Positions 18,754-29,505 of a DNA stretch of 64,000 nucleotides are shown in pieces. This DNA is from Histomonas meleagridis (taxonomy: Eukaryota > Parabasalia > Tritrichomonadida > Dientamoebidae). The DNA is taken from NCBI GenBank assembly GCA_020186115.1, contig WSYJ01000142.1, positions 620,001-684,000 of the forward strand, written 5' to 3'. A model generated the notes under the pieces. That model saw only the letters and a list, made by a program, of their open reading frames with translations, ran no database searches and was not told where the DNA came from. Position 1 is the stretch's first letter. Each line of letters starts with the position of its first letter. Position numbers and translations under genes: made by a program.

Positions 18754-21700
18754 TTAAGTTATTTCATCCGGCATAATTCTAAAGTCGTCAGTTCCGATGA
18801 TTTGTATACAAGTACATTTTTCTTTTGTAATAATTTCCGCCATATTAAATGTAGAACATCTTTGATCAATTCTTTGTTTTGCCTTTTCTTTATCCAACAC
18901 GTAATTTTCACTTTTTATATTTTGTTGGAACAATTTATTCGAATTCGATTTCACATATTGTGATTTCATTTTCGAAAATTGTGGTAAAGAAATTTGGGAA
19001 ATTTGATTTTGTATTAATTCCCAAATTTGGCACTCGTTATACCAATTATCATTTATTAGAATCGGCGCTTTAATTTGTAACAACTCATTTTCTAATTTAA
19101 TATTAGGGAACAATGGATACTCATTAATTTTAGGTATTAAAGGAACAGAGTTTTTCTCAAAGAAAGACAAAAGTTTTTCTTCCATTTCAGGTGTTCCATG
19201 ATCAATTATTATTGATAATAATGGATGAAACACAGACAATGAAATTGGAGAAGATTTTTTCTCATAAGATTCCAAAAACACATTTAAGATTTCAAACACA
19301 GTTTTTAAATAAGTTTTAGGCTCAATCGATGTAATTTTCATATAAAAAGAGAAAATAATAAAAGAATTTTCAGGTGATGTATTATATAAAAAGTTTTTTA
19401 TCATTTCCTTAAATGTTTTATCGAATTTATATATATTATTTTTTTCGATTAATTCCATTTCTTTATTATTATTTAATAAATATGGCAAAATAGAAAATAT
19501 TACCATATTTAAATCAGAAGGTTTAAAGTTATGTAATAAAAGTTCAATTATACATTTAAACACACAAGAAATTATAGGAATTGTTAAATCAGCGGTAATA
19601 ATATTTATGAAAATTTCATCAAAAACATTATTAATGTTTCGTAATATTTCATAATATTTCTCATCATCTAAAAATATATTTAATATATATAATGAAGTTT
19701 GAAATATCGGAAATAAATGTATAGAGTTACATTGCAAAAATTTAACAGAATAAAATAATGGACTTGATTCAGGATTTTCTAAATTTATATTTAACTTGGA
19801 ACTTGATATTAATAATAATGATAAATGTTCATAAAGAAATGGTGAAATTGGTGTTGGTGAACCTCTTTGATATATTAATGAACATAAAACACTTATCGAA
19901 TTCGACATAATATCAATTTTTTCTTTATAATTTTCTTGTAATAAGTTAAAATCGAAATTTAATTTTTTCTTAGTTAAATTTTCATTTTCAAATTCTTTAT
20001 TAATATCATTTAATATTTTTTCATTTTCATTTTGAAAAGATTCATCAATTTGATCGATCTTTAATATATTATATTGTGAATTTATTTCGGAATATTTATT
20101 ATCTTTAATTTCAATTTCAGATTTATTAATGAAATCAAAATCAATTTTATTATCATTAGAAAATATTTTTAAGATTTGATTCCATAACGTTGAAGCATTC
20201 GAATGTGATATCCTTAAATCAGATATCATCCATTTAAATGACATATCGAACATTTCCATTAATTCTTTTTCATTAAACTTATATAAACATTTTATAATTA
20301 TTTTCACGTTTAAAATTTTACAAATTTCTTCAATGATTTCTTTTGATGTTGGAAACTTTTGTAAATTTGTAAAACAAAAAGTAAAAAGTAAATGTAAATA
20401 ATTCATAAAAATCGAAGAGTTCTCTTTTAAAAGTGATAAAATTACATTTAATATTAATGATAATATTTGATCATAATCACCTTCATGATTTTGATACTTA
20501 AACAAATAAAAATCAAATGATAAAATATCAATTAAAATCGGAATAATTTCTTTTTGATATTGAAGTGCTAAATAAACAATGATTGATTTAGCTTCAATAT
20601 GAGAAGAAATCAAAAAATTAAATAAAAGTTTTGGATCATTACTTGCGATTTTATCGATTATTAACATATTAATATTCGATAAAGTCGTTTGTGATGAATG
20701 TGATTTAGTATCATCAATATAACCTGTTTTAGATAATGATGATAAAAATGATATCGATGAAAAACATCGAAAATTAGTTGGTACATTTGGTACTATACCA
20801 GTATTAACTTCTGATAAACGAATGTTACCAAACCATTGTATAATACTCATTAAATAAGTTTGAACATGTTCATTACATAAAAGAATTTGGAACACTTTCG
20901 ATAAGAATTGTTCCGATGAAAAATAAAAAACTTTTGAAGCAATTTTATTCATTTTTGTGAGTTCTGGTAATGATGTATCATAAGAAGATGAAATTTTCAT
21001 TGAATTTATTATATTAATAAACTTATCACTAAAAGGATATGAATTAATATAACCAAATAAAGCTAAATGATATATAATCTTAAATGTAACTTTCCGTATT
21101 TGATAATTTTGATGTGTAATATAAAATGAAGATAATGATAATATTGATCCAATGTTATTATAAATCAATGAAATAAAAACTTTTTCTTTTTCATCCCATA
21201 AAATGATTTTCGTTTTTAATTTGCGTAAATCATTTTTAATATCTTTCGGCTCAGAAAACAAATTACAAATCGAAATCCAAAACAAATAATTTAAATGTGA
21301 GTTATTTAATAATGGTAAAAATATTGTTTCTAAGTTATTAATTAACAAATTTTTATACATTTCTTTCGAATTAATATAATATATCGATTTTAATATATCT
21401 TTTATACATTCTTTTGGTATTTTAGAAAATGAACTATAAATTGAAAATGTCTTTTTAGATATTTTTGATAAATCTAATATCGTTTGAATTGATGAAAGTT
21501 TATATAAAAACAAAAACCAAATTTTTTCTTTAAATGGATGTTCTATTATTTTTTTAGGTTGTTTTATCAGTAAAAATGGTATATTTAGTGAAACAAGTGA
21601 ATTATTTCTTAACGATTTAAATATTTTATGTAATGAATTTATCATTTCTTTTAATATTAATAATATAATTTCATTTTGATTTTCTTTAAGATAATCTTCA

Positions 21701-24459
21701 TTTATATTAAAATTACAATTCAATGAAATAATTTTCTTAGTTTTTAATAAGTTTATTATTGTTCTAAATTTATATTGTATTAAATTTATATCAATTTTAA
21801 CATTTAAATTTATAAACATTCGAATTGTATAAGTAAATGAATATAAATCTAAAATATCAGTTAAAGGAATATTCGAAGGAATTTGATTTAATGAATCAAT
21901 TGCATAAAAAAATGAAGAATATATTAATGATTGTAATTTAAAAGTTAATAATTCATCATTATTATAATTCAACTTTAAAATTAATTCTTTAGCTTCATTA
22001 ATATATTTAATTTGTGAAAATGTAATTTTATTATTTGATGGTTTATTTTCAATGTATATACTTATTAACAATAAATTTAATACAAAAAATATTTTTTGAT
22101 TATCAATAATGTTTTCTGTTGAAGATTTCTCTTTAATTATTGTAACTACCATATATTGGAATATTTTCCTTGTAGAATTATCACTCCAAATATTTAATTT
22201 CTTTTCTTGTAATAATTGTAATGCTGAAGTTAAAAAGATGAAATATAATAAAAATGATTTCGATTTCGATACATTAAATATATTAATTTTTGGTTTAAAT
22301 ATTTTCGTATTTAAACATGTAAATAATGAACTAAATTTATTAAAAGAAATTTTCGAAATTTCTAAAGTATTTTCTTTTAAAAAATTATAAAAATTTAATT
22401 TGTTTCCAATAATTGGAATAGAAACTTTAAAAAGTTTAAAACCAATTTCACGAATTTGTGGAACAGGACTTGAAATTAATACAAATTGCCATGAATATAA
22501 ATAAGAAATATCATTTTCTTTTAATTTCATACCCAAATATACATACGCTTGTATTATGAAGAGCATTGCATAACCAAATATATATAATTCATTAAATGTT
22601 GAAGTTAATTGGTTTGATAAAAATGTCGAAAAGATATTTCTATCTTTTGTTTTAATGATATACGCTTGAATCCAACGTAATACAAAAGCTGATAAATATG
22701 AAGACTCAGAAAAGATAAACGATAAAATTTTATTTAATATTTTTTTTGATTCTTTTTCATCAAAATTTTCACATATAATTAAATATAATAAAATTGCTTT
22801 CATTATTGTCTCTTGTTCCTTTTTTATCAAAAAAATCGAATTTAATCCTTTGGAATCATTAAAAAGATATGAAAAATCATTTTGCATTAAGTTTGAAGAT
22901 ATTTGATTTATTTCACTTTGAATATATTTATCATCAAATTCTTGAATTGGTAAAATCATTGTATTTGTAATTATTTTAGCTAATTCATCTTCGAAATTAC
23001 TTTGAGATAATGAATCGATAAAACTATTTGTTGCGAAAGCAAAAGAATTTTCTTTATTCTTATAAGAACATATAAAATTCTCACAAATTTCATATATCTT
23101 TTGTTTAAATGTTTCTAGAATTGGATCTCTTAAATTGAGTTTAATATTTTGTAGAAATCCTGTTTTAGGCATTAAAGCATTAATGAAAAATTGGAAAATT
23201 GCATCTTGATTTTTATTAAAAAAATTATCTTCTAAAAGAATTTTATATTGATGTTGTACAAATGATACAAAATGTACTGGTTCTGGTTTTGATACAAAAG
23301 CTGTTAAGAAATCGCTTAAAACAATTTGGTTTTTTTTGAATTTATCAGAATTTTTTGTGATGATATCAAATATAGTCGGTAAATATGTAGTAGAAAAATC
23401 ATTTCCTTTTAATATTTGAATTAATGATAATAATAAATCATTGATTTTATGTGTGCCTCGAGAAAATTGTTTAAATACATTTAATAATTCTTGATAATTA
23501 CCAACATTAATTGCAGTTTGTTCATTGTTTGAAAACATTATTAATGTCGAATAAAAAGAAAATTTGCTGTTTTGCGTTAACCCATCGAATGTTTTCATGA
23601 TTTTAATGTTAAGGTTTTGTAACTCAATGGTTTGTGGACATTTTAATGAATAACTTAAGAAATTTTGTATAATTTGATTTCCTTTTTTAATTAGATGTGA
23701 TTTGGTGGTCATATAATTCTCGAGAATATAATTTATGGCTGGAATTAGGTCAGTTACATTACTAATCGGTATATATATCTTGGAATATAATTTAATAAAA
23801 ATTGAAGATTTGACACAATCTGACTTTAAATTTTGTTGGAAGTTCAAATTAATATCTTCAATAACGATCTCAGGAATTATCTTTGAGATAAGTGAAAAGA
23901 TGTTTGACCATTTATCAACTGATAAATTTAAGATTCGCTTAAAATTATCATCATCTAAATCATCAAATAAATATTGCTTAATATTGGTATAAATAAATTC
24001 TATGTCTTTTGGATTAGGGTCTGTAAGTTTACTGATGAGATTATAAAAAAAATCTGATAAGATATAATGTGATATATATATCATTGAAGCCCTGGCTGGA
24101 AAAATACTACAACTGGATAGGAGTTCTCTTATGTACGTGTACTTAAAAAGAGCTTCTGATACAAATGGATTCGATAAGTTTAAAGATATTTTCGGAAAAA
24201 ATAAAAATATTAATGAAGAATATTCTTTTGGATGAACACGGGCAAGAGTACAGTATTCATTCATTCTCTTTGTGATTTCATCATTATGAAATTGATATTG
24301 TAGGAAATATTTATATGAAAATTTATTTATTATATTCTCTTCTCTTGAAAAACTTTGAGGATATCTATCAATTAAAGATTGTATGATTTGAGCAATGGGC
24401 TTTGATAATAATTTCAGTAATAAATGAGAGATTGGCTCATCTTCTGCGTATATTTCCAT
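18754..24459 (-). CDS. Giant helical-repeat protein, possibly Furry/Mor2/Tao3-like
   Basis: A 1,901-residue protein of almost uninterrupted alpha-helical repeats. There is a low-complexity acidic Asn/Lys stretch at roughly residues 1440-1530 and a short C-terminal tail. No catalytic motif or membrane segment is clear. Size, all-helical content and the N-terminal SLIDRYPQ-type segment recall the Furry/Mor2/Tao3 scaffold of NDR-kinase pathways, but the similarity is weak and not verified. The frame extends 22 codons upstream to 24525; I prefer the ATG at 24459 because AAACCGTTA (24468-24476) and a second AACCGTGAG lie inside that extension. At this length it is likely to be a scaffold. Confidence 0.75.
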   Translation of the reverse strand: MEIYAEDEPISHLLLKLLSKPIAQIIQSLIDRYPQSFSREENIINKFSYKYFLQYQFHNDEITKRMNEYCTLARVHPKEYSSLIFLFFPKISLNLSNPFVSEALFKYTYIRELLSSCSIFPARASMIYISHYILSDFFYNLISKLTDPNPKDIEFIYTNIKQYLFDDLDDDNFKRILNLSVDKWSNIFSLISKIIPEIVIEDINLNFQQNLKSDCVKSSIFIKLYSKIYIPISNVTDLIPAINYILENYMTTKSHLIKKGNQIIQNFLSYSLKCPQTIELQNLNIKIMKTFDGLTQNSKFSFYSTLIMFSNNEQTAINVGNYQELLNVFKQFSRGTHKINDLLLSLIQILKGNDFSTTYLPTIFDIITKNSDKFKKNQIVLSDFLTAFVSKPEPVHFVSFVQHQYKILLEDNFFNKNQDAIFQFFINALMPKTGFLQNIKLNLRDPILETFKQKIYEICENFICSYKNKENSFAFATNSFIDSLSQSNFEDELAKIITNTMILPIQEFDDKYIQSEINQISSNLMQNDFSYLFNDSKGLNSIFLIKKEQETIMKAILLYLIICENFDEKESKKILNKILSFIFSESSYLSAFVLRWIQAYIIKTKDRNIFSTFLSNQLTSTFNELYIFGYAMLFIIQAYVYLGMKLKENDISYLYSWQFVLISSPVPQIREIGFKLFKVSIPIIGNKLNFYNFLKENTLEISKISFNKFSSLFTCLNTKIFKPKINIFNVSKSKSFLLYFIFLTSALQLLQEKKLNIWSDNSTRKIFQYMVVTIIKEKSSTENIIDNQKIFFVLNLLLISIYIENKPSNNKITFSQIKYINEAKELILKLNYNNDELLTFKLQSLIYSSFFYAIDSLNQIPSNIPLTDILDLYSFTYTIRMFINLNVKIDINLIQYKFRTIINLLKTKKIISLNCNFNINEDYLKENQNEIILLILKEMINSLHKIFKSLRNNSLVSLNIPFLLIKQPKKIIEHPFKEKIWFLFLYKLSSIQTILDLSKISKKTFSIYSSFSKIPKECIKDILKSIYYINSKEMYKNLLINNLETIFLPLLNNSHLNYLFWISICNLFSEPKDIKNDLRKLKTKIILWDEKEKVFISLIYNNIGSILSLSSFYITHQNYQIRKVTFKIIYHLALFGYINSYPFSDKFINIINSMKISSSYDTSLPELTKMNKIASKVFYFSSEQFLSKVFQILLCNEHVQTYLMSIIQWFGNIRLSEVNTGIVPNVPTNFRCFSSISFLSSLSKTGYIDDTKSHSSQTTLSNINMLIIDKIASNDPKLLFNFLISSHIEAKSIIVYLALQYQKEIIPILIDILSFDFYLFKYQNHEGDYDQILSLILNVILSLLKENSSIFMNYLHLLFTFCFTNLQKFPTSKEIIEEICKILNVKIIIKCLYKFNEKELMEMFDMSFKWMISDLRISHSNASTLWNQILKIFSNDNKIDFDFINKSEIEIKDNKYSEINSQYNILKIDQIDESFQNENEKILNDINKEFENENLTKKKLNFDFNLLQENYKEKIDIMSNSISVLCSLIYQRGSPTPISPFLYEHLSLLLISSSKLNINLENPESSPLFYSVKFLQCNSIHLFPIFQTSLYILNIFLDDEKYYEILRNINNVFDEIFINIITADLTIPIISCVFKCIIELLLHNFKPSDLNMVIFSILPYLLNNNKEMELIEKNNIYKFDKTFKEMIKNFLYNTSPENSFIIFSFYMKITSIEPKTYLKTVFEILNVFLESYEKKSSPISLSVFHPLLSIIIDHGTPEMEEKLLSFFEKNSVPLIPKINEYPLFPNIKLENELLQIKAPILINDNWYNECQIWELIQNQISQISLPQFSKMKSQYVKSNSNKLFQQNIKSENYVLDKEKAKQRIDQRCSTFNMAEIITKEKCTCIQIIGTDDFRIMPDEIT

Positions 24460-24672
24460 CTCATAAGAAACCGTTAAAAAGCTTCGAACTCTCACGGTTT
24501 TTCTTATGAAAATATTCGGATTCAATTAAATGTAAAAAAATTGAATGACCCGATGTTCGAAAATATTCTGTAGTTTATTTATATATTGAAAAGACATAGA
24601 GTCGTTCCGACCAATTATTATCACAAAAAATAGCGAAGCGAAGTTAAAAATTTCACTTAACGGTCATTCTTG

Positions 24673-24858
24673 TTATTTTTTTTTTGACTCTGGAGAGCAA
24701 TAAGAATAATATTTCATCGATTTATTGAGATTACCACCAAAGCCGCTGCTCAGATCTATAAGTAATTCATTTTCTTTCTTTGTCCAAGCACAATATTTTC
24801 TTCCAGATTGATCCATTTCTTGTCTTCCTAATATATGAAATTGAGAAGATGGGTTCAA
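24673..24858 (-). pseudogene. Short Myb/SANT-like fragment
   Basis: A 61-codon frame whose middle, CAWTKKENELLIDLSSGFG, resembles the first helix of a Myb/SANT repeat. Trichomonads have large Myb families. The frame ends soon after in a Lys run, with no second or third helix, and no promoter motif precedes it. It is either a fragment of a Myb-like gene or a chance frame. Confidence 0.25.
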
Positions 24859-24979
24859 CGTAATGAGATTAATATTTTCATTTTTTTTTTTTTTTTTTTA
24901 AATATTACAAATAAAACAACTCATTTTGAAAACACAAAATTATTATCACTTAAAAAGTCCGAATTTATGTCTATTTATA

Positions 24980-26467
24980 TTAAATACTAACATCAACACT
25001 TTCTTTAGCTCTTCTCTTGCAGCACACAACAGTTGTAACAACCACAGCAACAATAACGACCACTGCAGCAGCAACAGAACATCCTATTACAATAGCATCA
25101 TTTGAAGAATCGTTATTATCTATTTCTTCGCTTTCTGTATCCAAAGTTATTTCTAATGACTTCTCTTCTTCTTTCGTTTCTTCTGTTCCACTTTGGACAT
25201 CAGAAGAAGTTATTTCTTCTGTTTCAGATTTTTCTTCTTTTGTTTCATTTTGTACTTCGGATGTTATTTCTTCTGATTCACTTTGTGACTCAGAAACTTT
25301 TTCTGTCGATTCTATTGTTGTTTCTTCTTCGATTTGTTGCATTTCAGACACTTTCTTTATGGTGTCAAAATTTTCCGATGTCCATGCAATATAATTAAAC
25401 ATTCCAATTCCGGTTATTTGGGGATAGTTTGTTCGAAGTCCTTTCATAATTTCTTCGTATTCACTATCTTTCCAATTTTTATCAAATATCGGAATTACTT
25501 TCGCATTACTTCCAATGACTTTTTGAACCACCAGATCAGTGATTCCACCTTCACTATAAACCCAATTCGGTTGTTCACCAAAATCATTGAAATAAGCCAT
25601 TGGTGATACGAAATCAATATCATTTTTAAAAAGTGATAAATCAACTCCAAGCTCATCCCAAAGAGGATCTAAACAATAAAGACCAAGTTGGCATGTTGGT
25701 CTTACTCGATTGACAACTTCTCGAACTTTTGTGACATATGATGAAATAATTGATGTTCGAAAAGGATTCCATTTATCACTAAGAAAATCCCACTCACAAC
25801 CTTCGTCGTCTTCAATGTCGAGGTTTAGATTGATTGGGTTGATATATTCCTTTCCATTATCATTACACCATTTCTCAAATAATTCAAGGCTGGTGGTGCT
25901 CATATCCATGAGATTTGAATCAAATCTAACCCAATCAAGAACAATAGAATCAATTTCATAATTGGTAAGAATTTCTTCGATTATCGATAACTCATATGCT
26001 TGAACATCTGGATTGCATGGATTAACAAAATATTCTTCATGATCTGATGATCCTGTAAATGGACCTGTTTGACCAATTTTAGTTTGATAAATCATTTGCC
26101 ATTCAGAATTTTTTTGAATTGCTTGGTAGTCATGAAATTGTGGAACCCATGCTTTTATTTTAATTCCTTTTTCATGAGCAGCTTTGATAACAGATGGAAT
26201 TGTATTCGTAAAAAATGTAGCATAGGATGTAATCTTGCTTGGATAATATAGAGTACCAGAATTGAATGAATATTCATTTCCCTGTTCATAGTCGTCTTCA
26301 TCTTGTTTAAATTGAAGTGAAATTGTTGTTATATGAGCATCAACACATTCTTGAATAAATTTGTCTATTTCCATTCCATACGGACTGAACATTTCTGCTA
26401 CCTTTACTATGATTTCAGAATCATAGTAATTAGAAATTGCGAAAATAGAGAAGATATTAAAAAACAT
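24980..26467 (-). CDS. GHL10-type glycosidase-like surface protein, type I membrane
   Basis: A 495-residue protein with a short hydrophobic leader (MFFNIFSIFAIS), a (beta/alpha)8 domain at about 20-372, a Ser/Thr/Glu-rich stalk (375-455), one membrane span (458-482) and a short basic tail. The barrel shows ISLQFKQDEDDY, KAWVPQF, DSIVLDWVRFDS (173-184) and DFVSPMAYFND, as in the GHL10 (PF02638) glycosyl-hydrolase-like family of bacteria. It probably acts on the cell surface on glycans, but activity is not established for the family. Upstream of the ATG is AACCGCTATTT. The stalk-plus-anchor form is an adaptation not seen in most bacterial members I know of. Confidence 0.85.
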   Translation of the reverse strand: MFFNIFSIFAISNYYDSEIIVKVAEMFSPYGMEIDKFIQECVDAHITTISLQFKQDEDDYEQGNEYSFNSGTLYYPSKITSYATFFTNTIPSVIKAAHEKGIKIKAWVPQFHDYQAIQKNSEWQMIYQTKIGQTGPFTGSSDHEEYFVNPCNPDVQAYELSIIEEILTNYEIDSIVLDWVRFDSNLMDMSTTSLELFEKWCNDNGKEYINPINLNLDIEDDEGCEWDFLSDKWNPFRTSIISSYVTKVREVVNRVRPTCQLGLYCLDPLWDELGVDLSLFKNDIDFVSPMAYFNDFGEQPNWVYSEGGITDLVVQKVIGSNAKVIPIFDKNWKDSEYEEIMKGLRTNYPQITGIGMFNYIAWTSENFDTIKKVSEMQQIEEETTIESTEKVSESQSESEEITSEVQNETKEEKSETEEITSSDVQSGTEETKEEEKSLEITLDTESEEIDNNDSSNDAIVIGCSVAAAVVVIVAVVVTTVVCCKRRAKESVDVSI

Positions 26468-27343
26468 GTAGGAACAGCCAACCGCTATTTATTCAACCGC
26501 ATAGATTTTATCGTTCTCAAAATTGTGTCGAGGTAAAATTCATTTTGAGTGTTCTCAAAAATGGGGTTCGAGCGGGCTTTAGTTTTCAACATTGGTCAAT
26601 TTTCAATAATAGTAAATTGAAATTGGCCAACATTGCCGAAGTTGAGTTCAAGGAGTTTCTCAGATTTTATCCCTACAATTCTATTTAGTTAACACGTATT
26701 CATTTGATGATCCAACAAAGATATGTATCTTATAATTCCAGAATATGGAGAAAACTATTTTGTTGACTTCACCATCAAATAACCGTCATAATAAGGGGTA
26801 AAATGCAAATTTATACTTTACTTCAAAATTGAGAGATATTCAATTTAAGAATTTAAAATCGAAAACTTTAAATTCAAAAAGTCGATTGTGACGAATTCAA
26901 TTTCTAACAAATTTCGTAGCTTTTCTGCCTCCTATGGTTGGTGTTCATCATTATCATAAATATAATAAATAAATAAATTCATGGTATACATTGTGAGTAT
27001 ATATACCCATTAGTGCTTTCAGCATACATTTCATTGACTTTATTTCCCACACATTCTATGATGAAAATATTTTCAATATAATATATATAAATTCTAAAAA
27101 CAATAATGTAACAACAAACTAACATACTACTAACGAATATATTCATTATATGTTAAATATCAACAAAAATCATTCTAATAACAAATATTTATTTTTCTCA
27201 TATTAAAAGATTTATCAGGAAAGTTATAAATATTATCATCTCTTTCATTTTTAATTATATTTAATATTCTTTTTCTTATTATAAAATATTTTTATAAAAG
27301 TTATTTAATTTATTATAAAAATAAACAAAACTTCAAAATATTT
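26468..27343. other. Intergenic, AT-rich
   Basis: Contains an imperfect inverted repeat of about 20 bp (CAACATTGGTCAATTTTCAA and its near-complement) at about 26588-26635. No conserved frame was seen. Confidence 0.5.
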
Positions 27344-28365
27344 TTGATTTTGATGATTATATTTTTTGTTAATACAAAGCAATCATATGACGAAGAGACA
27401 AAAACACTCACAATATCCGATTCCAATGATTATTCAAATGATTATATGAATGTTACAGAACATCTTATAATTATTAATGTTGGAGAGCTTGAAAGTAATG
27501 TGTTCAGAGAATGGCCTTTATTAACATCACTAATAATTGGAGAGTCAGTTGAAATTATAAATAGTAGAGCATTTGCATCATGTACAAAATTAGAATATGT
27601 CCAATTTCCAGATAAATTAATGAGTGGAATTGGAGGTGGAGCATTTGCAGAATGCATTTCATTAAATAATATTACAATTCGATGTAATACCATTAGTGGT
27701 AAAGCATTTTATAAATGTACAGGACTTGAAACGATAACTTTATATGAAGGCGTCCGAAATATTGGCTCTGATGCATTCATTCTAAAACATTTGGAAATAT
27801 GGAAATTACTAAGGGAACAACACTTGACGAATGTCTCCCGCCAACACTCACATTCAAACAAATTGATACATTCACTAAGTCAAATACGTTCACTGCATCA
27901 GTTGCTTATTCATCTGATGTAACTTTATCTTTAACACATTCTTTCACTTTAACTCAGTCATTCGATTACATTTTATAGTACATATATAAATACAATTTCA
28001 TTGTAAACATTTGTATCCACTTATAGTTATATATCGACAAATGTCATTTGTTACGATTACACTGTTATATATTATTCGTCTTATTATAGTTATTATTCTG
28101 ACTTTTATACATTAGTTGTCACTGATGTTACAGCAAAAGATAATTCGATCAAATGAATTGTTAATTGGTATTATATGCGGCGCTATTGTGATAGTTTTGA
28201 TAATTGTCGGAATGGTAATATTTATGTTGAAGAGAAATAAGAAACAAACAACAGAAAAAAGTCTTTATCTAATGTAAATAATAATACGTCATCAACTAAG
28301 GGAGGAAATCACGAAGAAGTGAATTTAATAGTTTGATAAAGGAAGATGAGGACCAATGGATTTGA
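27344..28365 (+). pseudogene. BspA-like LRR surface protein, broken
   Basis: The first 140 codons encode a leader (MILMIIFFVNTKQS) and LRR_5/BspA repeats (SAFASCTKLEYVQFPDKL type, here NSRAFASCTKLEYVQFP). After about 27775 the frame is lost. Further on the membrane-anchor region is readable near 28165-28260 (LIGIICGAIVIVLIIVGMVIFM then basic residues), and the gene ends SLIKEDEDQWI and TGA at 28363-28365. That ending matches the intact BspA gene at 56819 (EDSDQWI). So both ends survive, while most of the repeat domain is missing or scrambled. The intact family members are secreted, membrane-anchored adhesin-like proteins. Confidence 0.75.
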
Positions 28366-28532
28366 GTATAATAAAATATGTTGAAATGTGGTAATAAAAT
28401 TTTTTCTGTTTTTGTTAGTGATTACTTATTGTGAATTATTGTTTTGCATAAAGATGCTGAAGTATGAAATTTGCTTAAATTTACACCGACGACCGTTATA
28501 CGATAGAGTTGTTTAAATGCTGAAAAGTGACG
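28366..28532. promoter_or_regulatory. Spacer carrying motif A next to the Rho-like copy 1 start
   Basis: ATACGATAG lies at about 28498-28506, and AAAAGTGAC at 28523-28531 is immediately before the ATG at 28533. Confidence 0.45.
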
Positions 28533-29079
28533 ATGTCCAAGAAGAGAACCAAACACAGCCCATGCATAAAATTCCTTTTTCTGGGAGATGATTCCATAGG
28601 AAAAACTTCTTTGATCCATAGGTTTATCTATGGAGAGCTCCCCACAGATCATACATTAATTTTTACGGGTTTTTTTTAAATTAACTATCAATAATTCCAC
28701 GTATAATATTCAACCATGGGATTGCGTGCCTTATAATCTAGGTGATATCCGAGTCCTTTCCTATCCAGGTACAGATATTGTTATGCTTTGTTTTTCATTG
28801 GTTGATAAATTATCTTTTGAAAAAATTAAAACGATGTGGTATCCTGAAATCAAAGCGAATTTGAAGAAACCAGAAATTCTTCTCATTGGGACAAAACCAG
28901 ATTTGAAAAAATCTATACTCCCATCTCAATGCATTGGCAAAGATGAAGCAATTAATATGGCTCATGATATTAATGCATTTGATTATGTTGAATGTTCATC
29001 TTTGTTAGGTGATGGTGTGGAGCAGGTTTTTGAAGTGGCATTATTCAAGGCATTGAAAAACATGCACAAAAAGATTTAG
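28533..29079 (+). pseudogene. Rho-like small GTPase, copy 1, one frameshift
   Basis: The frame starting MSKKRTKHSPCIKFLFLGDD has a P-loop (GDDSIGKTS) and runs to a T8 tract at 28670-28677. Beyond it, the frame shifted by one continues KLTINNSTYNIQPWDCVP, then SYPGTDIVMLCFS, WYPEIKANL, GTKPDLK and ECSSLLGDGV, ending at 29079. One fewer T would restore a single 181-residue frame, so this is either a recent loss or a sequencing slip in a homopolymer. It is a close paralogue of the gene at 30380-30940 but lacks its C-terminal CAAX box (it ends NMHKKI). The G3 box is replaced by WDCVP. Confidence 0.7.
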
Positions 29080-29505
29080 AAAAAAATATTGTTAAAGAAT
29101 TTTATTTAATCTTTATTACTGATTACAAATGTAATTTAAACTTCTTATTAGTAAAAATTGGCGTAAAAGTGTAATATTTTCTTATTAGTAGTAAAATAAA
29201 TACTTTACGATAAAAGTTAACAAAATTTTATACCTTAAACTATTGAAGGAATTATATAAAAAAAAATTTCACACGATGATTCTCAATATCACTTGAATGA
29301 TAATTATAAATTTGCTCATTTGATATAACAAAATTTTGTGAATTTTGTTACTTAAGTATAGTTTGTTCGAGGTTAGAAGGTAGGAAAAATAAAGCTAGGT
29401 TGTTGCTTTAAATCATTATTGCATATTTTTGAATTTTGATTTTCTATCATAATTCGGCCAGACAGTTAAAAGTGCAAAAACTTTTTTTGAGTTACAAATA
29501 GATAA
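29080..29505. other. Intergenic upstream of the eIF4E-like gene
   Basis: AT-rich. AAAAGTGC (motif A) lies at 29468-29475, about 30 bp before the next ATG. Nothing else is recognised. Confidence 0.5.

Noticed and set aside
25017-25394. 125-codon Ser-rich frame opposite the GHL10 gene
   Set aside because: It is the reverse complement of the Glu/Ser/Thr stalk and anchor of the real gene.
26588-26635. Imperfect inverted repeat as a MITE end
   Set aside because: Only about 20 bp, mismatched, no target duplication and no internal structure.
28422-28652. 76-codon leftward frame
   Set aside because: It is antisense to the P-loop region of Rho copy 1.
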